A stretch of 64,000 nt of DNA from Myroides pelagicus (GTDB lineage: Bacteria > Bacteroidota > Bacteroidia > Flavobacteriales > Flavobacteriaceae). Positions 54,399-62,276 of the stretch are shown in pieces. The notes beneath the pieces are model-generated. The model was not told the DNA's origin, searched no databases, and saw only the letters and a program-made list of their open reading frames with translations. Each line of letters begins with the position of its first letter. Positions within the stretch are counted from its first letter, which is position 1. The stretch is from NCBI RefSeq assembly GCF_009711055.1, contig NZ_WMJY01000006.1:1-64000 (forward strand), read 5' to 3'. Made by a program: the position numbers and the translations under genes.

Positions 54399-56237
54399 TT
54401 AGCTTCTTCTGCTTCTTCTTGGAGCTGAGCTATCGTTACTTCTTCTAGATCCTCTTTCGTTACGAGGAGCTCTATCAGAAGAGCTTCTATCGCTTCTTCT
54501 TTCACCACCTCGTCTTTCAGAACCACTTCTGTCATTTCTTCTCTCACCACTTCTTCTGTCATTTCTTCTCTCACCACCACCATTACTATTGCGGCTTCCT
54601 CTTCGGTTGTGGTCACGTCTGTTGTTGTTTCTTCCACCATCGTTGTTAGAAATCTCAACATTAATACGACGTCCTTCGTAAGATTCTCCATTTAGAACAT
54701 CCATGATTTTCTCAGCGTGCTCTGCTTCAACGTTAAAGAAAGAGAATCCTTCTTTTACATCTACTTTGAATAGGTCGTCTCTACCAAGGTCTAAAGTTTC
54801 TTTTAAGTAGTCTTTTAAAGACATCCAGTCAAGACCATCTTTCGCTCCGATATTAATAAAGAAACGTACAGCTCCGTCTGAAGGTACTTCTTTTGAATTA
54901 CCACGTGATGATACAGCTGTTAAGTTGTTAGATGGTTTTTGGTAGTATTCTAAGAATTGGTTGAACTCTACTGAAACTACTTTCTTGATGATTTCTTCTT
55001 TGTCAAACTCTTCTAAAAGTTCAGTAATTGAAGGGATAAATGCTTCAATTTCTGGGTTTACTTCTACGTGTTTGATTTTATTTGCTAAGTGGTACAACTG
55101 AATTTCGCAAATTTCAATACCTGAAGGGATTGGTTTCTCTTCAAATTTAGTTTTGATGATTCGTTCAATTTGACCAATTTTTCTAAGCTCACTTTTAGTG
55201 ATGATGACCATTGAAGTACCTGACTTACCAGCACGACCTGTACGACCACTACGGTGCGTATATGTCTCAATTTCATCTGGTAGTTGGTAGTTAATTACGT
55301 GCGTAATATCATCAACGTCAATACCACGTGCAGCAACGTCAGTTGCTACTAACATTTGAATCTGTTTGCCGCGGAAAGACTTCATTACCGCGTCACGTTG
55401 TGCTTGTGATAAGTCTCCGTGTAATGCAGCAGCGTTGTATCCGTCTTCAATTAATTTTTCAGCAATTGCTTGTGTATCCCTTTTAGTTCTACAGAAAACA
55501 ACAGAGAAGATATCAGGATTAGCATCAGCTAAACGCTTAAGTGCAAGATAGCGATCTCTACCTCCTACAAGGTAAAACTCGTGAGTTACATTAGTAGAAG
55601 CTTGGTTCTTGTGTCCTACTGTGATTTCTTCTGGAGTTTTCATAAACTCTTTAGCAATACTTGCTACTTCTCTAGGCATTGTAGCTGAGAATAACCAAGT
55701 GCTTTTTTCTTCCGGCGTATCCGCTAAAATAGCAGTAATATCGTCATAGAAGCCCATGTTAAGCATTTCATCCGCCTCATCTAATACGCAGTACTCGATA
55801 TGTTTAATATTTACCATATCTCTGTTGATCATATCTTGCATTCTACCTGGTGTAGCTACGATGATATGAGCTCCGCGTCTTATTTCTCTTGCTTGTTCTG
55901 TGATGCTAGCACCACCGTAAATAGCAACAGTGTGAAGGCCTTTTACGTACTTAGAGTACTGTTTGATTTCGTTTGCAATCTGCAAACATAACTCTCTAGT
56001 CGGCGATAAGATAAGCGCTTGTGTATTTTTCTTAGACAAGTCTATCTTCTGGATCAAAGGAAAACCAAAAGCTGCGGTTTTCCCAGTTCCCGTTTGGGCT
56101 AACGCAACAATATCGGTATTTTTCTCTAATAGTAAAGGAATCGCCTTTTCTTGGATCTCTGATGGATTTTCAAATCCTAAATCACTGATCGCTGATAGAA
56201 GGGATTCATTTAATCCTAATTGTTCGAAATTGTTCAT
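54399..56237 (-). CDS. DEAD-box ATP-dependent RNA helicase (CsdA/DeaD-like)
   Basis: About 612 residues. All core helicase motifs are present: AQTGTGKTAAFGFP (motif I), PTRELCLQIA (Ia), VATPGRMQDMI (Ib), VLDEADEMLNMGF (II), SATMP (III), and HRSGRTGRAGKSG (VI). A DbpA-like RNA-binding domain (about 465-545) follows, then a basic tail rich in Arg, Asn, Ser and Gly with repeated GERRNDR units. It unwinds RNA in ribosome assembly or cold adaptation. ATG 56237 is chosen; ATG 56270 lies upstream of a promoter -7 element. Confidence 0.93.
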   Translation of the reverse strand: MNNFEQLGLNESLLSAISDLGFENPSEIQEKAIPLLLEKNTDIVALAQTGTGKTAAFGFPLIQKIDLSKKNTQALILSPTRELCLQIANEIKQYSKYVKGLHTVAIYGGASITEQAREIRRGAHIIVATPGRMQDMINRDMVNIKHIEYCVLDEADEMLNMGFYDDITAILADTPEEKSTWLFSATMPREVASIAKEFMKTPEEITVGHKNQASTNVTHEFYLVGGRDRYLALKRLADANPDIFSVVFCRTKRDTQAIAEKLIEDGYNAAALHGDLSQAQRDAVMKSFRGKQIQMLVATDVAARGIDVDDITHVINYQLPDEIETYTHRSGRTGRAGKSGTSMVIITKSELRKIGQIERIIKTKFEEKPIPSGIEICEIQLYHLANKIKHVEVNPEIEAFIPSITELLEEFDKEEIIKKVVSVEFNQFLEYYQKPSNNLTAVSSRGNSKEVPSDGAVRFFINIGAKDGLDWMSLKDYLKETLDLGRDDLFKVDVKEGFSFFNVEAEHAEKIMDVLNGESYEGRRINVEISNNDGGRNNNRRDHNRRGSRNSNGGGERRNDRRSGERRNDRSGSERRGGERRSDRSSSDRAPRNERGSRRSNDSSAPRRSRRS

Positions 56238-56258
56238 ATATATATTAAAAAATAGCTG

Positions 56259-56266
56259 CAAATCTA
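56259..56266 (-). promoter_or_regulatory. -7 element of the DEAD-box helicase gene
   Basis: TAGATTTG on the minus strand, directly downstream of the upstream in-frame ATG (56270). The transcript would begin near 56252. Confidence 0.6.
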
Positions 56267-56313
56267 CCATTATTTATTTTAAGATGATAATTTTGAAGGA
56301 AGTATTATAAAAA

Positions 56314-56346
56314 AAAAACCATAACCGCCTTAGGGGTATGGTTTTT
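56314..56346 (-). terminator. Stem-loop between rdgB and the helicase gene
   Basis: 10-bp A/T-rich stem with a GC-containing loop, followed by T on the minus strand; separates the recG-rdgB transcript from the helicase gene. Confidence 0.65.
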
Positions 56347-56415
56347 ATATCTGTTATTGTTATAATGATGAACTATTGACAATAGTTAGGCAAATATTGA
56401 CTTTTGGTAGTTGAT

Positions 56416-57000
56416 TTACTTATTTGTTTTATTTATCAAAAAATCAACTAGTTGACTAATTGCTTTCCCTCTATGGCTAATTGCATTCTTTTGGTTGATG
56501 TCGATTTCTGCAAAAGATTTATCCATTCCATTTGCCATAAAGATTGGGTCATAACCAAAACCGTTTGTTCCTTTTCGCTCTGTTAGAATAGTCCCATCAA
56601 CTAATCCAGTAAATAGATGTTGCTCTCCATTGATGTGTAGTGCAATCACTGTTTTAAAATTTGCCTTTCGGTTAGTTTGGTTCTTTAATTCGTATAATAG
56701 CTTATCTATATTAGCATCATCGCTTTTTTGCTCCCCAGCGTATCTAGCAGAATATACTCCCGGAGCACCATCAAGTGCATCAACTTCTAATCCTGAGTCA
56801 TCTGCAAAACAATCAAAGCCATAATGTCTTTTGATATAGTCTGCTTTTAGTAATGCATTTCCTTCAATGGTATCTGCAGTTTCTGGTATGTCGACATTAC
56901 ATCCGATGTCTTCTAAACTTAGTATTTCAAAATCTTCTCCTAATTGATTTTTGATCTCTTTAATCTTGTTTTTGTTGTTTGATGCAAAGATTAGTTTCAT
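56416..57000 (-). CDS. rdgB: Non-canonical purine NTP pyrophosphatase (RdgB/HAM1)
   Basis: 194 residues. It hydrolyses ITP, dITP and XTP to monophosphates and keeps them out of DNA. FASNNKNKIKEIKNQL is the nucleotide-binding start, DDSGLEVDALDGAPGVYSAR the metal and substrate region, and TNGFGYDPIF and SHRGKAI the C-terminal motifs. It lies 13 bases after recG, so both probably share one transcript. Confidence 0.94.
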   Translation of the reverse strand: MKLIFASNNKNKIKEIKNQLGEDFEILSLEDIGCNVDIPETADTIEGNALLKADYIKRHYGFDCFADDSGLEVDALDGAPGVYSARYAGEQKSDDANIDKLLYELKNQTNRKANFKTVIALHINGEQHLFTGLVDGTILTERKGTNGFGYDPIFMANGMDKSFAEIDINQKNAISHRGKAISQLVDFLINKTNK

Positions 57001-57013
57001 AATGTATTGTGTG

Positions 57014-59116
57014 TTAACTAATATAATTCCATATTGTACTCTTGCTGTTTAAGGCTTCGAGTTTTTGTTTTATCTTTTGATTATCGGGATTTTCTAGACT
57101 AGGGTCTTGTTTTAAGAGTTCTACAGCTTGATGTCTGGCATAGTGTAGAATGTCTTGATCTTTGACTAAGTCTGCTATTTTTAGTGGAAGTGTACCACTT
57201 TGTTGTTTTCCCATGATATCTCCTGGACCTCTTAATTTAAGATCAACTTCTGATATTTCAAACCCATCATTGGTGCGGCACATTGTCTCCATGCGAATCT
57301 TTGAGTCATTGCTGAGTTTATCACCGGTCATTAATATACAATAACTTTGTTCAGCACCACGTCCTACACGTCCTCTAAGCTGATGAAGTTGTGATAAACC
57401 AAATCGCTCTGCACTTTCTATAATCATGACAGAAGCATTTGGTACATTTACGCCTACCTCGATAACTGTTGTGGCTACCATGATATTGGTTTCTCCTTTT
57501 GCAAAACGATCCATTTCAACCTCTTTTTCAGAAGGGGTCATTTGACCGTGTACTATACTAACACTGTACTCTGGAAGAGGGAAGTCTCGTGATATACCTT
57601 CATACCCTTCCATTAAGTTTTTATAGTCTAGTGTTTCGCTTTCCTCTATGAGTGGGTACACAATATAAACTTGCCTTCCTTTGGCAATTTCTGTTTTGAT
57701 AAAATGCCATACAGCTAGTCGTTTGCCTTCAAAGTAATGTAGTGTTTGAATAGGTTTACGACCTGGGGGTAATTCGTCAATCACAGATACTTCTAAATCG
57801 CCATATAAGCTCATGGCTAGCGTTCTAGGTATTGGCGTAGCTGTCATGACTAATACGTGTGGTGGTAAAGTGTTTTTTGTCCACAACTTAGAACGTTGCT
57901 CTACTCCAAAGCGATGTTGCTCATCAATGATAGCAAGACCTAAGTTTTTGAATATAACCTTATCCTCAAAGAGTGCATGTGTCCCAATAAGTATTTGTAA
58001 TTCTCCGTTTTCTAACTCTTCGTGAATTACTCTTCGTTCCGCGGTCTTCGTTGATCCTGTGAGTAATTTGATGTTTAATCCTAATGGTTCAGCAAACTCA
58101 GAGATACCGATGAAGTGCTGGGTAGCTAATATTTCTGTTGGGGCTACTATACAGGCTTGAAATCCGTTGTCTAAAGCAATTAGGCAGCTTAAAAAAGCAA
58201 CAATGGTTTTTCCAGAACCTACATCTCCTTGTAATAGGCGATTCATTTGGGCTGGTTGGCCCATGTCATTGCGAATTTCTTTAATCACCCTTTTTTGTGC
58301 TCCTGTTAAGGGAAAAGGAAGGTGATTGCTATAGAAGGTATTAAAAAATTCTCCTACAACATTAAACTGAAAGCCTTTAATTTTACTCTTTCTTGCAATA
58401 TTTTTAATTAATAGTTGCATTTGTATATAGAAAAACTCTTCAAATTTTAGTCTAAACTGTGCTTTTTCGAGTAGTTCTGTACTCTTGGGGAAATGTATAT
58501 TGACTAAAGCTTCTTGCATTGAAAGAAGGTTTAGTCGAGATTTCAGATGATCTGAAAGGGTATCGTTGTATAGGGCATAAGTCTCTGTGACTAATTGAGT
58601 CATGAGTTTATTCATCGCCTTGTTTGATATCTTAGTACCTAATTTTTCTGTAGATGGGTACACGGGTTGCATGGCAACGCTTAGGCTTTTTTTGTGCTCT
58701 TCTAATAGTTCTAGTTCAGGATGTGGAATAGAATAAGTAAAGTTGAAGCTATTCACTTTGCCGTAAGCTACATAGGGTTCGTTGATTTTTAAGTTATCCT
58801 TTATCCATTTGAATCCTTGAAACCACACCAGTTCTATTTCACCAGTTCCATCTGTGAATGTCGCTACTAAGCGTTTGCCTCTTTTTTGTTCAACGATTTT
58901 TAAGTGGATAATCTTACCAACTATTTGTACCTCACTAGAGGTTCCTGATAGCTCGTTTATCCTATAATATTTTGTTCGGTCAATGTATCTATTAGGGTAC
59001 AGGTGTAATAAATCTCTGTAAGTAAATATGCCCAATTCTTTCTTTAGGAGATCTCCTCGTTGAGGACCAACTCCTTTAAGGTATTCGATTGGGGTATCAA
59101 GTAGATTTCTAGACAT
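57014..59116 (-). CDS. recG: ATP-dependent DNA helicase RecG
   Basis: 700 residues, the usual length. The N-terminal wedge/OB domain (about 1-180) is followed by the helicase core with Walker A in LLQGDVGSGKTIVAFLS, IIDEQHRFGVEQR, TATPIPRTLA, and LRGRVGRGAEQSYC. RecG remodels stalled forks and branched DNA. A -7 element precedes it; rdgB follows. Confidence 0.95.
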   Translation of the reverse strand: MSRNLLDTPIEYLKGVGPQRGDLLKKELGIFTYRDLLHLYPNRYIDRTKYYRINELSGTSSEVQIVGKIIHLKIVEQKRGKRLVATFTDGTGEIELVWFQGFKWIKDNLKINEPYVAYGKVNSFNFTYSIPHPELELLEEHKKSLSVAMQPVYPSTEKLGTKISNKAMNKLMTQLVTETYALYNDTLSDHLKSRLNLLSMQEALVNIHFPKSTELLEKAQFRLKFEEFFYIQMQLLIKNIARKSKIKGFQFNVVGEFFNTFYSNHLPFPLTGAQKRVIKEIRNDMGQPAQMNRLLQGDVGSGKTIVAFLSCLIALDNGFQACIVAPTEILATQHFIGISEFAEPLGLNIKLLTGSTKTAERRVIHEELENGELQILIGTHALFEDKVIFKNLGLAIIDEQHRFGVEQRSKLWTKNTLPPHVLVMTATPIPRTLAMSLYGDLEVSVIDELPPGRKPIQTLHYFEGKRLAVWHFIKTEIAKGRQVYIVYPLIEESETLDYKNLMEGYEGISRDFPLPEYSVSIVHGQMTPSEKEVEMDRFAKGETNIMVATTVIEVGVNVPNASVMIIESAERFGLSQLHQLRGRVGRGAEQSYCILMTGDKLSNDSKIRMETMCRTNDGFEISEVDLKLRGPGDIMGKQQSGTLPLKIADLVKDQDILHYARHQAVELLKQDPSLENPDNQKIKQKLEALNSKSTIWNYIS

Positions 59117-59145
59117 GTTAGTTTTTTAAATACGTGGCTAAGATA

Positions 59146-59153
59146 CAAATTTA
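59146..59153 (-). promoter_or_regulatory. -7 element of the recG promoter
   Basis: TAAATTTG on the minus strand, 29 bases before the recG start codon. Confidence 0.55.
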
Positions 59154-59356
59154 AGCTTTGTTCCTGCTTAGTGAAGGAGGATACGGTTGCTAAAAATAAG
59201 GGCAAAATTTAAGTGTAGTTAAAGCGTTGAGTAATTTTAATGCGCTTTATGTGTTCTCCTTTTTTGACTATTAGATTATTAATGATAAGGTTAGAGATAT
59301 TGATTGTTTTTTTAAGGAGAATAATAGGATAGGAGCTTCCACTGTGATATTATGCT

Positions 59357-60079
59357 TTAGACATTCACACCAAAGATATAACCGACTAATGCAGAAATTC
59401 CCATTGCTAATGTACCCCATATCACAATGCGAATAATTGCTTTTTGGATACTTGATCCTCCTGCTTTAGCGGAGATCGCACCTAGAATAATTAGAAATAG
59501 TATTGTAAATCCATAGAGCCAGTATTCCATTCTGTGTACGGGAACCAATAAGGCAACAAGTAAAGGAAGAATTCCTCCAATGGTAAATGAAGCTCCTGAG
59601 GCTAGTGCTGCTTGAAGCGGATTAGCTTGGCTTATTTCGTTGATTCCTAGTTCATCTCTGACATGGGCGGCTAAGGCATCTTTTTCTGTAAGCTCTAGTG
59701 CTACTTGTTTGGCTGTTTCTTTGGTTAATCCTCTTTGCTCATAGATTTGAGCAAGTATTTTAAGCTCTTCTTCTGGCATTTCTTTTAGCTCTATAGCTTC
59801 TCGTTCGATATCAGCTTTTTCGATATCGGTTTGTGAACTTACTGATACGTATTCCCCAGCTGCCATCGATAGTGCTCCAGCAACCAATCCGGCAATAGTA
59901 GCTAATAAGATGGGTTCTCGGGTAACGCTGGCCGTTGCGACACCGATAGCTAGACTTGAAACAGATATGATTCCATCATTTGCGCCTAATACTGCTGCCC
60001 TAAGCCAATTGCTTCGATTAATGTAGTGATTGTCTAAATAATTATCAATAGTGATTTTTTTGTTTTCTTCTTTACTCAT
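59357..60079 (-). CDS. VIT1/CCC1 family membrane transporter
   Basis: 240 residues with about five membrane helices. RAAVLGANDGIISVSSLAIG and GALSMAAGEYVSVSSQTDIE are the family signatures. The cytoplasmic loop between helices (about 85-150) is rich in Glu and Lys and in related plant proteins binds iron or manganese. It probably moves divalent iron or manganese across the membrane. It lies just outside the IS3-family element. Confidence 0.88.
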   Translation of the reverse strand: MSKEENKKITIDNYLDNHYINRSNWLRAAVLGANDGIISVSSLAIGVATASVTREPILLATIAGLVAGALSMAAGEYVSVSSQTDIEKADIEREAIELKEMPEEELKILAQIYEQRGLTKETAKQVALELTEKDALAAHVRDELGINEISQANPLQAALASGASFTIGGILPLLVALLVPVHRMEYWLYGFTILFLIILGAISAKAGGSSIQKAIIRIVIWGTLAMGISALVGYIFGVNV

Positions 60080-60271
60080 GTTGTTTTTAGTGTGTTTTTT
60101 GAAGGTTTAATAGTCGTATTTTCAGTAAGGCGAACACTTGACTCTAAGGTAGTGAATAAAACTATAAGAAGGTAGAGCAGGGATGAGATCTTTGTAAATA
60201 ATAATTTAAACTTATAAATTTGATTGTTTGAAAATAATAGCTAGGGATAATTTGGATATCCAAACGAAAAT

Positions 60272-60288
60272 TGGACAATTAGTTAAGC
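60272..60288. repeat. Right terminal inverted repeat of the IS3-family element
   Basis: 17-base sequence that pairs with 61476-61492, with three mismatches; GTTAAGC at the inner end is identical. Confidence 0.75.
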
Positions 60289-61158
60289 TACTTTATTAAT
60301 ATTTATTATTTGATTAAATTCATTGATTGTCTGGTAGTTCAAATATGAATGTCTACGCGTTTTATTATACCATATTTCAATATATTCAAAGACTTTAATT
60401 TCCATTTGTTTTGAACTCATGCGTAAATTCCCGTAAACCATCTCTACCTTTAAGGATTTAAAGAAGCTTTCCGCTACGGCATTATCCCAACAATTTGCTT
60501 TTCTACTCATACTTCTAACAACATTAAAGGACTCCAAATAGTTAGCAAATTTGTAATTTGCATATTGTACTCCTTGGTCAGAATGGAAAATTAACCCTTG
60601 TTCAAAAGCTCTGTTATTTTTAGCCATTTTAAAGGCCGCCAAGGTGGTGTTTTCGGTTGTCATATCTTTACTTAAACTCCACCCAATAACCTTTCTATCG
60701 TATAAATCTATTACTGTAGTTAGATAAACAAACCCCTCTTTAACAGCGATATAAGTAATGTCGGACACCCAAGCTTTCCCAGGCTTGGTTTGTGTGAATT
60801 CTCTATTTAAAACATTGTCAACTACTAAATAATTGTGTTCGGAGTCTGTGATAACTCTATATCGTCGAGCTACCTTACTACGCAATCCTAATTCTCTCAT
60901 GTACTTAGCTACTGTTGGCTTAGATATTTTATAACCTCGTGCATTGAGTTCTATTGTTAGACGAGGACTACCATAACGCTGTTTAAACTCTAGATAAACT
61001 TCTGTAATAACGCGTTTTAGTTCTGCTTTGGTTTGTTGTCTTTTATTAACAAAAGACCGTTTCCAATGATAATAACTACTTCTACTAACCTCTAAAACTT
61101 TACACATAATCCCAATCGGAAATTCATGTTCATGATTTAATATGAACACGTAAATCAT
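60283..61158 (-). CDS. IS3-family transposase OrfB (DDE integrase domain)
   Basis: 291 residues. HTH_21-like N-terminal region (VLEVSRSSYYHWKRS) and an rve catalytic domain with Asp133 (WVSDITYI), Asp194 (FHSDQG) and Glu230 (AVAESFFKSLK): the DDE triad is intact. Normally the active enzyme is an OrfAB fusion made by -1 frameshifting. Its ATG overlaps the orfA stop (ATGA), so coupled translation is also possible. The element looks undamaged and may be active. Confidence 0.93.
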   Translation of the reverse strand: MIYVFILNHEHEFPIGIMCKVLEVSRSSYYHWKRSFVNKRQQTKAELKRVITEVYLEFKQRYGSPRLTIELNARGYKISKPTVAKYMRELGLRSKVARRYRVITDSEHNYLVVDNVLNREFTQTKPGKAWVSDITYIAVKEGFVYLTTVIDLYDRKVIGWSLSKDMTTENTTLAAFKMAKNNRAFEQGLIFHSDQGVQYANYKFANYLESFNVVRSMSRKANCWDNAVAESFFKSLKVEMVYGNLRMSSKQMEIKVFEYIEIWYNKTRRHSYLNYQTINEFNQIININKVA

Positions 61159-61454
61159 TTGCCGGTCTTTGAGAAAATGCCGATTGCTTTTTTTAATATT
61201 TCGTACTCTAATTCGACAGTGGCTAACTTCTTTTCTAAATATTGTATTCTTTCTTGCTCTGGAGTCAGCTTTTGTTTGCCATTGCCAGGAAAACTAGCTT
61301 CGCCTAACTCTTGTGCTTCTTTACACCATTTATATAACAATGTGGCTTTTATCCCTAGTTCACGAGCTAATTCTGATTTGTTTGTTCTCTCCTTAGCCAG
61401 TTCAACGGCTTGCTGCTTAAAAGCAGCATCGTAGGCCTTTCTAATTCTTTTCAT
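61155..61454 (-). CDS. IS3-family transposase OrfA (DNA-binding)
   Basis: 99 residues. The N terminus (YDAAFKQQAVELAKE, NKSELARELGIKATLLYKWCKEA) is a helix-turn-helix of the transposase 8 family, followed by a leucine-zipper-like region (RIQYLEKKLATVELEYEILKKA). A run of seven A followed by G (61194 down to 61187) near the end fits the -1 slippage site used to make OrfAB. The start at 61454 lies close to a -7 element. Confidence 0.93.
   Translation of the reverse strand: MKRIRKAYDAAFKQQAVELAKERTNKSELARELGIKATLLYKWCKEAQELGEASFPGNGKQKLTPEQERIQYLEKKLATVELEYEILKKAIGIFSKTGK
61187..61194 (-). promoter_or_regulatory. Probable -1 frameshift site between orfA and orfB
   Basis: On the minus strand: A7 followed by G, at codons 87-89 of orfA. 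Shifting back one base there opens the orfB frame through the overlap to ATG 61158, giving a continuous OrfAB protein. Confidence 0.65.
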
Positions 61455-61458
61455 AATT

Positions 61459-61466
61459 CAAAGATA
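61459..61466 (-). promoter_or_regulatory. -7 element inside the IS3-family element
   Basis: TATCTTTG on the minus strand, only 4 bases before the orfA start codon; expected transcript start is at or near the ATG. Confidence 0.45.
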
Positions 61467-61475
61467 AGTTTTTAT

Positions 61476-61492
61476 GCTTAACTTAATGTCCT
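61476..61492. repeat. Left terminal inverted repeat of the IS3-family element
   Basis: 17-base partner of 60272-60288; see the element entry. Confidence 0.75.
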
Positions 61493-61833
61493 GGCTAAGT
61501 TACCAAGTCCAACCAAATACTGTTATTTTGAAATTGTTATGAACAAAAACAAGGTACTTATTTAAAAAAAATAATGATGTTTCCTTATTTAGTGCTTATA
61601 CTGTTGATTTGATAGGGAAAAGTAGTGGTTTTTGAAAAGTATAAAGAATAGAATATCGTCTTTTTGAAAAGTAATGATATATTGTTTAATTAGCGAAATA
61701 CCAACTTATCTTTTCTATTGCTTCTAGTGGAAATACACCAAAAGATATATGGATTTATTATCTAAAAAAAAGAGCCTAAAAACTAATAATAAATATAGCT
61801 TTAGGCTCAGGTATCATAGTCGCGATAAAGTAG
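61493..61833. other. Intergenic stretch between the IS element and the DUF4258-like gene
   Basis: No gene is supported. The stretch contains a 13-base direct repeat (TTTTTGAAAAGTA at 61629-61641 and 61661-61673) and the terminator of the next minus-strand gene at 61772-61808. Confidence 0.6.
61772..61808 (-). terminator. Terminator after the DUF4258-like gene
   Basis: 9-bp perfect stem (61772-61780 with 61800-61808) with a 19-base loop, followed by T8 on the minus strand. Confidence 0.75.
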
Positions 61834-62214
61834 TTATTTTACTTCTTTCGTGATGCTTTTTAATTTTACTTTGTCGCTGTAGTTTACCATTTCAACATAG
61901 ATAGTTTCATTAGCTTCATTGCGACCTTTAATGACATATAGTTTACCGTCTTCTTCTTTGATATTACTTTTGTCAAAATCAACTTTTCCGTAGTTCAGTG
62001 TATTTCTAACATCATCATTGGTCACCCAACCTTCTTTGAAGATTGCTTCGGCTTCTTTTGAATAAACTACAGGTTTACTTCTTAAATCTTTAAGGACTCT
62101 ACAGTTTGGAAGATAACAAAATTCTGTTTTCTTTTCTCCGAAGAAATAAACTAAAAACATACAACCAATTAATATTCCAAAAAGGTAGTAAGCTAAGCGC
62201 TGTGTAAACTTCAT
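61834..62214 (-). CDS. Membrane-anchored DUF4258-like protein
   Basis: About 126 residues. Residues ~8-24 form one hydrophobic segment (AYYLFGILIGCMFLVYFFG). The remaining ~100 residues include the pattern CYLPNCRVLKDLRSKP and, near the end, YVIKGRNEANETIYVEMVNY, which resembles DUF4258. No function is known. ATG 62214 is chosen because the upstream ATT/TTG region contains a -7 promoter element. Confidence 0.7.
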   Translation of the reverse strand: MKFTQRLAYYLFGILIGCMFLVYFFGEKKTEFCYLPNCRVLKDLRSKPVVYSKEAEAIFKEGWVTNDDVRNTLNYGKVDFDKSNIKEEDGKLYVIKGRNEANETIYVEMVNYSDKVKLKSITKEVK

Positions 62215-62230
62215 TGTAAATAAATTTTTG

Positions 62231-62238
62231 CAAAAATA
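62231..62238 (-). promoter_or_regulatory. -7 element of the DUF4258-like gene
   Basis: TATTTTTG on the minus strand, 16 bases before ATG 62214. It lies within the longer open frame and rules out the more upstream starts. Confidence 0.6.
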
Positions 62239-62276
62239 GTAAATCAAAGGTGTTAAACTAAAGATTTACCAAAATT

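Larger units (their letters stand above)
60272..61492 (-). mobile_element. IS3-family insertion sequence
   Basis: Two overlapping transposase frames (orfA, orfB) flanked by imperfect 17-base inverted repeats, 60272-60288 and 61476-61492, matching at 14 of 17 positions. The right repeat overlaps the orfB stop. No target-site duplication is visible at these ends. Another TTGGAC outside the left repeat (61507-61512) could mark an alternative left boundary. Confidence 0.8.

Noticed and set aside
54392..54691. 99-codon minus-strand frame rich in Glu, Val and Thr
   Set aside because: It overlaps the Arg-rich tail of the DEAD-box helicase in another frame; the composition is a shadow of that repeat.
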